From contig CM063502.1 of assembly GCA_032207245.1 (NCBI GenBank), positions 109,819,691 to 109,883,690 of the forward strand: a stretch of 64,000 nt of DNA, given 5' to 3'. Of this stretch, positions 39,201-49,628 are shown piece after piece (position 1 is the stretch's first letter; each line of letters opens with the position of its first letter). This DNA comes from Pardosa pseudoannulata. Lineage: Eukaryota > Arthropoda > Arachnida > Araneae > Lycosidae. Both the position numbers and the translations under genes were made by a program. Under the pieces are notes generated by a model. It ran no database searches, was not told where the DNA came from, and saw only the letters and a list, made by a program, of their open reading frames with translations.

Positions 39201-39615
39201 GAAACTACAGTCTTCGAAATCAAAAAGGTGCGCACCATCAACCAAAAAAAATTTATATGTACTGAATTATTGAGAATGGATAAAAAATATCCATGACAGC
39301 AGTGAAATTGAAAACAGCGGACTTCAGTATCGAAAGGCAACGTAATATCTATAAGCCAATAAAAATATGCGTACTGAAATCTAAAATATGAACAATGTAT
39401 ACTTATGGCAACAATAAGATTCGAAACTACGGTCTTTGAAATAAAAGGCAACGCACGATGTACTCGAAAGCAAAAATATGCATACTGAATTATCAAGTAT
39501 GGTCAAAAAACGTCCACGACAAGAATGAAATTCGAAACAGCGGACTTGAGTATCAAAGGGCAGCGAACTATTTACCAGACCATAAAAATATATGTATTGA
39601 AATATGAAGTATGAA
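36285..39615. repeat. Satellite array with ~110 bp monomers in 440 bp higher-order units
   Basis: Monomers share a skeleton: (AT)GGGATTCG-AAC--TGG-CTTC, then AAAAGG-A-CG-ACTAT--A-C, CCAATAAAAATATG and TACTGAAAT-TAAAATATGA. Four distinguishable monomers form one higher-order unit. The AGATACATATGTGGCTG landmark lies at 36521, 36961, 37403, 37844, 38284 and 38724, a spacing of 440-442 bp, while AGATACACTTATTGCAG lies ~225 bp after each. Core units are nearly identical. Monomers at both edges (36285-36520 and 38950-39615) are clearly more diverged and lack the strict four-step order. Minus-strand frames at the edges (for example 39047-39496) are by-products of near-111 bp monomers. Confidence 0.95.
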
Positions 39616-39619
39616 TAAG

Positions 39620-40690
39620 AACAATCGAAGCTATATGCTTCGATTATTAATTAACTATTATTGGTTAAATAAAAATATTATAATAACTTTAATCCTTTAA
39701 GAGATTCATAAATAAGTCTATTTTCTATAAGAGAGATAAATTTTACGCAATAATTACCTTCATAAAATAATAAATAACTGGTGATTCCCATCAGCAAGAA
39801 GAGAAGAAAATTTCAAGTTGAGTTTGGACAAATTCCCATTATCCTGTCATTATTACTATTATTACTTACGAGTGATGATGTAATTGATCAAATTAATTTT
39901 CTGTTCAGGTTTATGTTCTCTAATAACCATTTTGATATAATAAATTGCTTATTTTTACTCTAGAACATTGTTATTATATCTATTTTCTCCCTTTAATTAA
40001 TTCTAGGAAACGCACTGACAGTTAAGTCCTTTTAAATCTGTCCTTTTGATCTGGGTTCATTCCACATTCGCTATCTGGCGAATCTTTTTCGTGAACAGAC
40101 TTCGGAGACAACGCAGAATTTTGCTAAGTTGTCAGTAGATGACATGCTTCGTGATATTAGAAAGAGCAGAGCATATGGACAGCTTATTTCCTGACGCACC
40201 CCCATGGCGTGGTTTTGACTGATGTTGTCAGTGTTCGAGTGTAAAACAGAGTGGGAACGAATGAAGATAAAGCAAAGGTCGACTTTCAATTCCGTAATGA
40301 AAGAAGAAGCATGCGCTGGAGAGCAGAATGTGGCTAATCAAAACGTCAAATCAACTATTAGTGATAAAAATCATTTCAATAAATGATATTTTATATCTAT
40401 TTACTGAAATCTACTTTTTTAAGCATTTAAATTGTTAAAAAAGTGCATTGAACTTTATTTGAAAACCACCCTAACACATCTTGAAGGGACAATAGATAAG
40501 TCTAGACAGATTTAATACTATAAAAACTCTTGTAAACTATCAGAAGGAAAAAGGTAAATTTAAATCCCTCGCTCACTTAGAAAAATAAGAAAAAAATCAT
40601 TTTAGGAATTCGCATATTTAAAATGTTATTCTAAACTGTGTTAAAAAAAAAATGTGTTTATCATGTTGTTATTAAGTAAAATTTAAGGCA
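39620..40690. other. Sequence without recognised features
   Basis: After the satellite there is AT-rich DNA, then a more balanced ~280 bp block (40030-40310) with a 72-codon minus-strand frame that has no recognisable domain. Confidence 0.45.
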
Positions 40691-41421
40691 TCTTCAGTGG
40701 CAGATTTTATGTTGGGGCCTGGTTTATGGAGCTCCGCAAAATCCGAACTTTTACAAATGAAATTATGATTACGTTTTCCGGAATTATTCTTACGTTTAAA
40801 TAACATAATTACGTTAAGTGAGTTAATGTAAACTTAATAGAAATGAAATTATTATTAAGTTTTCTATCAACTGCTATACCGGACAACATAAATACATTTG
40901 CTTCTTTTCATTAAAAGCCAAAGCTAAAATACAATCATTGGATAAAGGTTCTTCCAAAGGAATTATCAGCTACAAAATGATCTGCTAGAAAAGATGCAGT
41001 TTTATTGTTAAAATGCGACTAAAAAATAGAAAAGAGGCTTTAAATGATATATGCAGGTCCCCCAAATAAAGGCATAATTATTGTTATTGAACCAAAATTA
41101 TTATTTGGAAAAACTGTTAAACTTCTATAATTAGTTCTATCTAATAAAATTTTGCAAAGAATCAAATAAATCTTTACAATCTATTGGCAACACTAGTGTT
41201 AAATGGGCGTCATTAATAAGACAAGAAATTTTTATAAATGAAAACATTGGACATAATTTCTTCGAAATTAATCATAACTTAAAGGACTGATAGATGAAGC
41301 ATCTGAAGATAATTGCAAGGAAATGTGTTCCGAAAATTCAAAGAAATGTTTTTTTTATCATTTTCTGTTAAAATACGTCCTTTGAAAAGTATAAAAATGG
41401 CATTGATTCAAATATTTTTAA

Positions 41422-42038
41422 CACTAGATTTACGGACCGAGCCAATTTGACTCATTAAAAATTTTATCACTATATATGTATAAAACTTTAATATCACTTT
41501 TCAAAAACATACGTTGGTTTTTAGTTAAGTAATAAAATATATGTAAACTTTCATTCCTCATCCCCGCAAACACCTTCATTTCGCATTATCAAATGTGGTA
41601 TACCTATTTTCATGGTTGTGAGCCTATTTGACTCATAGAATGTATATGAAAATAAATAAATATAGTAATAAATATAGTACGAAGTAAATATAAAGTATAA
41701 AGTATATAAAGTATAGTATAAAGTAAATATAGAGAACATTCCAATGACAAAAATTCATGCTATTGACGCACGGAAGAATTGTCAAGTTCAACAATCATGC
41801 AAAAGAAACAGATTTAGACACCATTGTGCTAAATGTAATAGAAATGTTTGAGGAAAATGTGTTTCAAAAACAGATTTTATATGTAAAAAATGTTTTCCAT
41901 GAATTTTTTTATAATAACCATATTATTTAAACTAATTTGGAACTATTTTCTTTGCAAAAAACTTCAATTTTCTTATATGAGTCAAATTGGCTCACTTTAG
42001 TAAAAATAGGTAAATGATCAACATCCGTAAATTTAGTG
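41422..42038 (+). mobile_element. piggyBac-type element, copy 2, 617 bp
   Basis: Bounded by TTAA (41418-41421 and 42039-42042). Ends CACTAGATTTACGGA and CACTAAATTTACGGA differ at one of 15 positions. A near-palindromic 17-mer related to TGAGCCAATTTGACTCA occurs at 41438-41454, 41619-41635 and 41978-41994. It is the same family as 11726-12633, but here the (TA)n expansion is absent. A C-terminal transposase remnant is present, so this is an internally deleted derivative. Confidence 0.9.
41743..41901 (+). pseudogene. piggyBac transposase C-terminal Cys-rich domain remnant
   Basis: The frame starting at the ATG at 41743 reads through a Cys/His-rich stretch: C at two spaced positions, HHCAKCNRN, a stop where Cys is expected, GKCVSKTDFICKKCFP, then TGA. 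The order CxxC...CxxC...C...CxxCF at the extreme C-terminus is that of the cross-braced zinc-binding domain of IFP2-type piggyBac transposases. Just this domain survives. The interrupted Cys and the lack of a catalytic core make it inactive. Confidence 0.7.
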
Positions 42039-43115
42039 TTAAAGTTGGAAAAGATTTTAAACATTTTTGATGAATATGACATGTAATCAATTAATAATAT
42101 AATAATATGTACAAAAAACATTAAATATGGAAAAAAAAACTCTTTCAAATGAGGAAATTATTTAAAAATTTTTGGTATTCGTACCAAATTTAAATGAAAT
42201 GGAAGAGTGCTCATTTTCTTGTATGAAAAGAGTAAAAAATTACCTTAGAAATTTAAGGTCAGAAAAGAAAGATTAAACAACATGGTTATTTTATACTGAC
42301 AGAGCAATTTACTTAAAAGTATTGATTGGGAATAGATAATTGATAAGTTTGAAAAAATAAAAACTAGAAAAAATTCTTTAAATATTTTCCTAGTTTAATT
42401 TCGAGTAAAATTCAAAAGTTATTTATTTAAAAATGTGGTCAACATGTGTGTTCATTCCTTTAACTACCTCAGTTTTTTTATTTATTTTTATTTATTTATT
42501 TTAGGAGCCTATTTTTCTTCTGCTTGTTGGGCCACAACCGGCTTCAATCCGCTTCTGAGCGTCTCATACGGGAGGATTGTAAATTCATGCATATTTAATA
42601 ATTAAGCAAAAAAAGTGTAGCACATTTAGATAATAGATTTTATACTTATGTTTCTCATTGTTACAAACGGTGGTTTTAAAAATCTAACCACCGAACTATA
42701 GTGGCACTTCTTCCAAATCTCCAGATTGAATTTTTCACGATTACAATACTGTACGTAGTACTTGCGTTACAATACTTTCTCCCATATGGGGAAAGTATCT
42801 AATACAGGTTTCACCTCCTTCTTCTTCGATAATGTAGTCCTTTATGTATTATCTTTTGTATACCGATTTCTGATTATTTTTCCTTAGAACAACAGCTAAA
42901 GTGGTAACTTTGTAAGAGACATTTTTTAATACTTAAATTAATAAGTAGTTTGAAGTAATGTTCAGGTATTTCTGACAACAGAAATTTTAGTCTTTAAGTA
43001 AAAGTATCACCACACTTTATCAATTTATATCAAGACATAACTTGAACACAAGGAGATGCAGCATATGATAAAGGTAATTTAATGTTGAACACATTTCCTA
43101 GATTTGGTAATTTCG

Positions 43116-43282
43116 TTTTGGAGCGCTACGGTTTACTTTTTGCAACACGAGGGCTAATGAGACCGGGACTTACTGCTTAAAGTCGATTCTGAACGGCTAC
43201 GAACATCCATGCCATAGTGGGATTCGAACCCACCAAAACGGTACAGACGATTAGCGCTCTAATCATTCGGCCATCATTCGGC
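43116..43282 (-). repeat. SINE-A copy with 13 bp target-site duplication
   Basis: Near-complete copy: A-box region GATGGCCGAATGATTAGAGC, B box GGTTCGAATCCC, CATGGATGTTCGTAGCCG, the GACTTTAAGCAGTAAG block and tail GTAAACCGTAGCGCTCC. CACATTTCCTAGA occurs at 43090-43102 and 43283-43295 as a perfect duplication, with a short T/G-rich tail between the left duplicate and the SINE end. Confidence 0.9.
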
Positions 43283-43385
43283 CACATTTCCTAGAAAAAA
43301 GATTAAATTATTTTTAAAAATTTAAAGCGATTTAAAAAAATTCATTTGCATTGTTTATACAGACTAAATATAGATTATTCAGATA

Positions 43386-44230
43386 CAGTGGCGTTTCCAG
43401 AAAAGATTATTTACAAAATAACGGAAGTGGGAAAAGAAATTTTGTTTTTAAATTAATATTTTTTATAAGTATCATATTCTTAAATATTAAATATTTCTAT
43501 TAATTTTCACAACACAAATTGATCAGTCAAATCTGCATTGGAAGTTATATGACTCCAATTTTAAATCGATCATTATAAATAGCAGAATTATTGACCATTC
43601 CAGAAAACTAATAACTATAAATACAAATAATTAGAAATAATCATCACGCATTTGAAGCAAAACGCTTTCTAAAATGGGAAAGTAAAATAAAGAAAATGTT
43701 TCTGCTTGAAGGAAAAGAGGAAATTTTAATAATTGTCTCACAAAATGAGATACAAATAAACTAAAAAATGAAGTCTAAATGAGAAAAAAAGGCGAGTTTT
43801 TTATTATCGTATATATTTATATAACCATATCAAATTTTCTCTACCTTTTCTGCATTTCTAAAAAAGTATCATTGTCAAAGTACGAGGGGAGAGGTGCATA
43901 TAGAGGAGATTTCATAAAGGAGATTCATACAGGAGACCATTTATTCGATGCTCTCGCGAAAATCGATTAAATAGATTGTGTTTTGGAGAGCCAAATTGTA
44001 TAAACAACTGTAAAAAAATCTACATTTTTTAACCTACATTAATCTACATTTATTAGTTTAGATGTTATACTTGTCAATTAGATTTCTTTCTAAATTTTCC
44101 CTATTTTTCGAGATAACAGCTATAAATTATAGGGAAGACTCTACAGGATTGTTGCTTTTTTTATGCAAAGAGCAATCAATCTGCCTGGGGGGCAGGTGCC
44201 CCCCTTTGCCCCTCTCTTATTACGCCACTG
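43386..44230. mobile_element. Non-autonomous hAT element, 845 bp
   Basis: A perfect 8 bp duplication TTCAGATA flanks it (43378-43385 and 44231-44238). Ends read CAGTGGCGTTTCCAG and, from the right, CAGTGGCGTAATAAGAGAGG; the first nine bases are identical. The right subterminal part is strikingly G/C rich, with GGGGGGCAGGTGCCCCCC able to form a stem. The orphan terminus at 3714 is related. No transposase remnant was recognised. Confidence 0.88.
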
Positions 44231-44239
44231 TTCAGATAT

Positions 44240-46035
44240 CTCAATTAATTCATTTTTGGAGGTATATAACTACTAAATATTTTCAGAAGTTTAAGATTTT
44301 TTTTTTTTTTGTGAGATTTGATTTATGACTAGGGCATATCAAATATAACAATCCTATTATTTCTGAGTCTATTTTTTCTTTAAATTAATAAATGCATTTA
44401 CAAATATTTCAAATCGCTACATTTCAAAAGTAAGTAAAACAACAGAGAAACGCGTATAATAAACTCGTGTGTTTAAAGAGGACTTCTGACAATTTTGAAC
44501 ACTTACAGTAGGAGAAAAGAAGCATTGAACAATAAATAGCATCCAAATTTAGATCTTAGATATTTCTATGTATTTCTATGTAAGAAATGGAGCAATTGAT
44601 AGGTACTAAAAAGTATTTAAATTATTAAATTGTCTACGTCTATCAAATCCTAAGTTATTATCTTCACAAAACATACTTTGGAGAAACTTCATATTCAAGA
44701 ACCAGATGGCGCAGTCTGTCAAAGCACAAACTGTGACAAAATTGTTTAATCAATTTTTCAAAGATATTAATGTAATAATAAATATTATTGTAATAATAAT
44801 GAAATTATGTTCAGTACATAAAATTTACCTACGTTATTTAATATACATTAATCTACATTTATTAGTTTAGACACTAAAAAAGATACTAAACTGCAACAAA
44901 AATACTCTGATTTAAATAAGAAAATTATATTTACAGTATCAGCTGCCTTCTATATTTTCCTTATTGATTATAAATCAAAGAAGTAGTGTATTTCTCTTAA
45001 TAAATATATATGTTTATGTATGAGTTTGAAAAAAATTTATATACAAACTACAGATACAAATATGTACAAATAATTATAAAATGTATTTATTAAATAAGAC
45101 ACAAATCGACATTATAACTGTTTCCCGAATTAAAAAAAAAAAAAAAAAAAACTTTCTTAATCACTTTTTTCCAGTACTTCTTTCTCTTGCATGTGAAGTT
45201 TTGATACCAGTAAAACGAAAAAATAAATAAATAAAATGTAACTTTTCTCTCCAAACCGTTTTATTTCCACAGGAAGTAAGAACCTGTAACATAAAAGATA
45301 AATCTTTTACTATGCATCAAAAACTTTATATTCATTTCCGATATAAAATAAAATTTTAAGAACTATTACAGGTCTTAATATGTAAAATAAAAACAAAGAT
45401 ATTAAAATATTTCGGATTAACATTATATTATATTATTATATCAAACATTTGGTATATTGAATTTTTATGATATAAAATCTAAAAGTATATTTAACATTAC
45501 AGATTTTCAAATTTAAATTTTGTAGGCCTATTATCTCAAAATTAGATTTAAAGAATTCCGAAACAAACAATTCCGAACAATATACTAAATGGCGAAGTTT
45601 TCTAGTTTTCAATAGTATTCCTGTCAATAGATGTCGCCACTAGCATAGGAATAAAATAAGAAAATGCTCTTTCCTGTGAATTAAAAGAATATAACGTTTA
45701 CTTTAAAAGAAACATAAGGAACTCTTCAATATGTATAAATTATTTAATAGGAAAAATAATAAACTCTTTGGTAGATCAAATATAAAAGACTAGACTTACA
45801 AAATCTATTTTACTTTCTTAACAAAAAACTATGATATTCCATAAATGGATGGATTATGAAAATGCTCCAGCAACATTTCCCTACAAAATTATATTAATTT
45901 TTTGATGAAATAACTTAATATATCTCTTCATTCTTCAAATGATTAATTCAATATGTAATACTTTTTCAGTCTTGTTTTGTACATCCAGAACCCAGATTTT
46001 GTAGGCTAACAGTATACGAATTATACATTTCTCAA
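44240..46035. other. Sequence without recognised features
   Basis: AT-rich. The phrase ACATTAATCTACATTTATTA at 44036 (inside the hAT element) recurs at ~44847. A 20 nt A run lies near 45133. Otherwise nothing was recognised. Confidence 0.5.
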
Positions 46036-46039
46036 TCAA

Positions 46040-47200
46040 AAGGCAGGAACAGAGATGGACTAGTAGTCAGCGTGCTAGCTAGAATTCCGGGCAGTGTTGC
46101 CAACCATACGATAATTATCGTATATGTACGATAACTTAGGACTCTGTACGATGAAAAATAATCTCAAAATTATATGACATAATTCTGAAAAACTGTACGA
46201 TAATTTCCGGATTTCTACGATAAACCAAAAGTAGACTAATGGAGAATTAAAAGAACATGTAATTTAACTGTAACTCTATAAAGAGCAACATAAAAAAAAT
46301 TGAGAATGTGTAATTAATTTTTTTATCACTTTTTCCCATCAAATAATTATTGTAGATTTTAGAGAAGTTTAAGGAGCATGTTTTGGAGGTGCTTCTTCAT
46401 TAAATAAAAGTAAATAATCCTGTAACAGAAGTTGAGAAAGGCCATCTGTACTGTGTAATAATAGAAGGGAAAGTGTCAATTATAAAAAAAAAATGTATAT
46501 TTGTGAAATTGAATATGACCTAGATACTGTTTGATATTATTTGAAACTAATATAAAATAAATAATTTTAAAAATGGTTATGACCAGTGTTGTTATCTGTT
46601 AGTTATTTAAAATTATTTAAATCACTCATCCTTAAATACACAAAACACAAAATTGTTAAATGCAAAATTACTGAATATTCACGATTATACTGGAGATATT
46701 TCTTTTAATGATTACATAATTATGGATAATTAGAAGTAATTTTGCATTTTACTTATTCTATCGCAATTTTCACTAAAATATGGTATTTTTAGTAATTAAA
46801 CCGATTATTAAATAATAATCGGTTACAAAGTTACATAATGGTAAATAATAAAAATTCTGCCATTTTTTGTTTTTCTACAATTTTAAAATCTATCTGATAT
46901 TAAGATTCAATTGATTAAAAATATATCGTACAAGCGCCCTCTATTAACACTATTTTGAACTAATTACAAAAATGTACGATAATTTACAAGCCAATGCCAT
47001 AATTTTAGGACCTAGAATCCTTAATTTTGCCTGTAAAGGTTGGCAACACTGATTCCGGGTTTAAGTCTGGCAGGTGCACTAAACATATCCCCGTATACCC
47101 AGGGTATGGGTTAAATCTGTAGGTCTGGATATCTTCTCTCTGGAAGGATAACAGGATGAGAGAGGTACGAGATCAGGATCAAAAATTCCCCTGCTGAAAA
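46040..47200 (+). repeat. tRNA-derived SINE (third type) split by a hAT insertion
   Basis: The left part, 46040-46091, contains an A-box-like GATGGACTAGTAGTCAGCGT and ends ATTCCGGG. The right part from 47052 resumes with ATTCCGGGTTTAAGTCTGGC, where GGGTTTAAGTCT is the B-box position. It continues for ~150 bp through TCTTCTCTCTGGAAGG. Removing the hAT element and one duplicate restores a normal A-to-B box spacing. Confidence 0.65.
46092..47051. mobile_element. Non-autonomous hAT element, 960 bp
   Basis: A perfect 8 bp duplication ATTCCGGG (46084-46091 and 47052-47059) and perfect 14 bp terminal repeats CAGTGTTGCCAACC. Subterminal copies of a TGTACGATAA-type motif occur near 46125, 46154, 46192, 46218 and 46973, and 46106-46123 is a perfect palindrome ATACGATAATTATCGTAT. 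These are candidate transposase-binding repeats (inference). No coding remnant was recognised. Confidence 0.92.
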
Positions 47201-47339
47201 TGATCAAAATCGTTCGTATCACATATCAAGAATGTCTCAAGACTTCTTGAGGCCCTGGGCCCCTGTACAAAAGTAGACTTCACCCCTGATCTTTTAATTG
47301 AATAACTGAATTTAACGTACTTACATGTAAAGTTCAACA

Positions 47340-47620
47340 AAAGCAATCCATAATAAAATGAAGTTTAATTAGAAAATTTGTTTATTACATTTTAAGTTTA
47401 CAAAATCATTAATTATGTCTTCAAAATAGACAGTTAATAATGTTTAATTTTCAATACTCACCAAGCTTAAATTTTTCAAACATGATTGAGTCACACTACT
47501 GCTTAATTCGTTGTTGACCAATTTCAATTTTAAAAATGTACGCTCACCACTCATGTTAGTAATCATCATCGATAAAAAATTCCTCATTATTATTTCAATA
47601 TTTTGGAACACTGTGAATAG
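47340..47620 (-). pseudogene. Degraded hAT transposase, C-terminal dimerisation domain
   Basis: The minus-strand frame reads [20 protein letters not shown], then [16 protein letters not shown], then [11 protein letters not shown], a stop, and further on FEDIINDFVNLKCNKQIF. This follows the family pattern NIEI-LRIFLT-PV--ASCERSFSKLK-IKN-LRS...L-NLALLSIE...DFDDIIDDFA-KKAR. It is preceded upstream by the (TA)n tract, so the catalytic region is missing. The stop and substitutions indicate decay, yet it is better preserved than the relic at 40695-42557. Confidence 0.8.
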
Positions 47621-47630
47621 TGTTTCATTA

Positions 47631-47821
<191 letters not shown>

Positions 47822-48550
47822 GTAAAAGGATCCCAATCCCAGTCCTCTCACCAAACAAGTATTCTTTATCTTCATTTGGATTTGGAGATATGTGTGTGTT
47901 TGTGTGTGCGTGCGTGCGTGTATGTATGTATGTATGTAATTCATTTTTATTATTTATTTATTTATTTTGTGGTTCTTTCTTTTTCTATTTCTCCTCTTTG
48001 TTTTTTCTTCAGTTTTGTGACATCAATGATCAGATATGACTTGAAATATAAAATATAGATACAGTTCAAAATTCCCAGTTATTCGGAAAATATCTCTGGC
48101 AATATCATTTGACAATTAAAATTATTCGGATCATGACCGTATTGATCTTGTGAAGTCGAGAACAAGACAAGACTGGCCCACCATACCATATTTAATCTTA
48201 CGATTTGGCCCTGTGCTAAAAATGTTTCTCGACCCCTGGCCTAGAGCAGTGAGGGTTTTATCCTTCCCGGAGCAATGTCTTTCCTTCTTCATACATACAG
48301 GTTTGGATGGGTAAATCTCACAAAAGTACAGAATTACTACCGAAATTTTATGTTTATAAACAAATATTAGTCCATGAACTGAGTTAATCCATATCAGACG
48401 TTTTCTTGCGCATTAAAAGTAAAATAAAAATAAAATTTTGAAAAAGAAAAAGTATTATTTTGAATAGCTATTCTACACTTACAGTCTACTGTTAAACTAA
48501 TGCGGTTTTCCTTGAGGCTGAAATCCCTTTAAAAAAAAATAAATAAATAA

Positions 48551-48554
<4 letters not shown>

Positions 48555-48604
<50 letters not shown>
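48555..48604. repeat. (AAAT)n then (TA)n microsatellite
   Basis: A short AAATAAAT run passes into about 24 TA units. Confidence 0.95.
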
Positions 48605-48609
<5 letters not shown>

Positions 48610-48737
48610 TTTAAATAGAACATTTTCAATTATCATTCCTGAAGCCTGACGCAAAACACTTAGGTTTGGCTTTTCCTAAAACCTGACTGAGAGGAGATTT
48701 CGCGGTAATCCTTTTGATAGACCACATGTGACAAGAT

Positions 48738-48822
48738 TTGGGGTACTATGGTGTATTGTTGTTAATTTATTGTTAAAAGCCAATTGCGAAGGATACGAAC
48801 ATCCATGCCAGCAGTATCTTTA
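48738..48822 (-). repeat. SINE-A fragment
   Basis: Minus-strand partial copy: GCTGGCATGGATGTTCGTA, then a diverged AATTGGCTTTTAACAATAA and ACACCATAGTACCCC tail. The head is absent. Confidence 0.65.
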
Positions 48823-48824
48823 AA

Positions 48825-49620
48825 TCATCTCTTTAATAAAATTCTATCCACTTATTATATTGCATAAGGATTTATTGCATATCTATAATAAATGCTGCGA
48901 CAAATTTACATTTACTATCTGAAAATCTTCTGTTTTTCATTCAAAGTTAATAGTGAAGCCTGATTTAGATGTATAAAGGATAACAGAGTCTTGCTTTTCT
49001 AGCAAATAAAAGTTTGGTTTATAAATACAAACCATTAACTGTCTAGCGATGCTTCATCTATCTAGTTTTTGCTATGCACGAAATTTATTACCTGGAATTT
49101 ATTTTATATGGAATGACAAGAAAATCAGTTGGAATAAACAGCTATGTATTCTACAATAAAGAATCTACTGTTAAAATTAACCTCATGTAGCAAAACAGTA
49201 GATCGTATTGCTCTTAACCAACCAACTAAATTAGCATTATTTCTACCACGATTTAGTGTATACCTATTTCAACGAAAAAGTGCGACACCTTTGCGTTTAA
49301 AAATTTAAATAATTGCCAAAACTGTTGTGGTTTCAATTTGTTAGTTAAATACAGATAATTTGAGCAATATATTTTTGATATAGTGTTGTGAATTTACTAC
49401 AGACTATTGGAGAACAAAAGGCTTTATTTAATTTTTTAGAGCTAGTCACTGCAATGATCTGCGCAAAAACAACACGGCGGAAAACAAGTGAATATCAAAT
49501 TGATGTAACAACTCCTTTATTTTCCGTTACAATTGAAATCGATATTATCTAATGTGATTATAATCGATAATATACTGAAAAACATTATTGATATATGTAA
49601 AATCACTTAAAATTAGATAC
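48825..49620. other. Mostly featureless; small SINE-A tail at 49175-49230
   Basis: AT-rich DNA. The sole repeat seen is TTAACCTCATGTAGCAAAAC plus AGTAGATCGTATTGCTCTTA, a plus-strand SINE-A tail fragment. Confidence 0.5.
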
Positions 49621-49628
49621 GTTATTAA

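Larger units (their letters stand above)
40950..42390 (+). pseudogene. Degraded hAT transposase
   Basis: Before the nested insertion, ~40950-41040 reads LPKELSATK, a stop where the family has Trp, then SARKDAVLLLK, matching the TRWSAR-DA block of ZMYM/TTF-type hAT transposases. After the insertion, 42199-42275 reads MEECSFSCMKRVKNYLRNLR then SEKKD, matching the ERSFS-K-IKNYLRS-M--ERL core of the hAT C-terminal dimerisation domain. Numerous stops and frameshifts show it is dead. The gene is split by the 617 bp piggyBac element. Confidence 0.75.
40695..42557 (+). mobile_element. hAT transposon relic (ZMYM/TTF-type transposase) with nested piggyBac
   Basis: The left end is CAGTGGCAGATTTTATGTTG followed by GGGCC. 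The right end, read inward from 42557, is CAGAAGCGGATTGAAGCCGG followed by TTGTGGCCC. Flanking octamers GGCATCTT and AGCGTCTC match at five of eight positions, all differences being transitions, so they may be an aged duplication. Plus-strand remnants of a hAT transposase lie inside. The interval 41422-42038 is a separate piggyBac insertion. Confidence 0.75.

Noticed and set aside
36285..39615. CRISPR-like array because of regular repeats
   Set aside because: The period is ~110/440 bp, there are no unique spacers, and the context is eukaryotic. It is a satellite.
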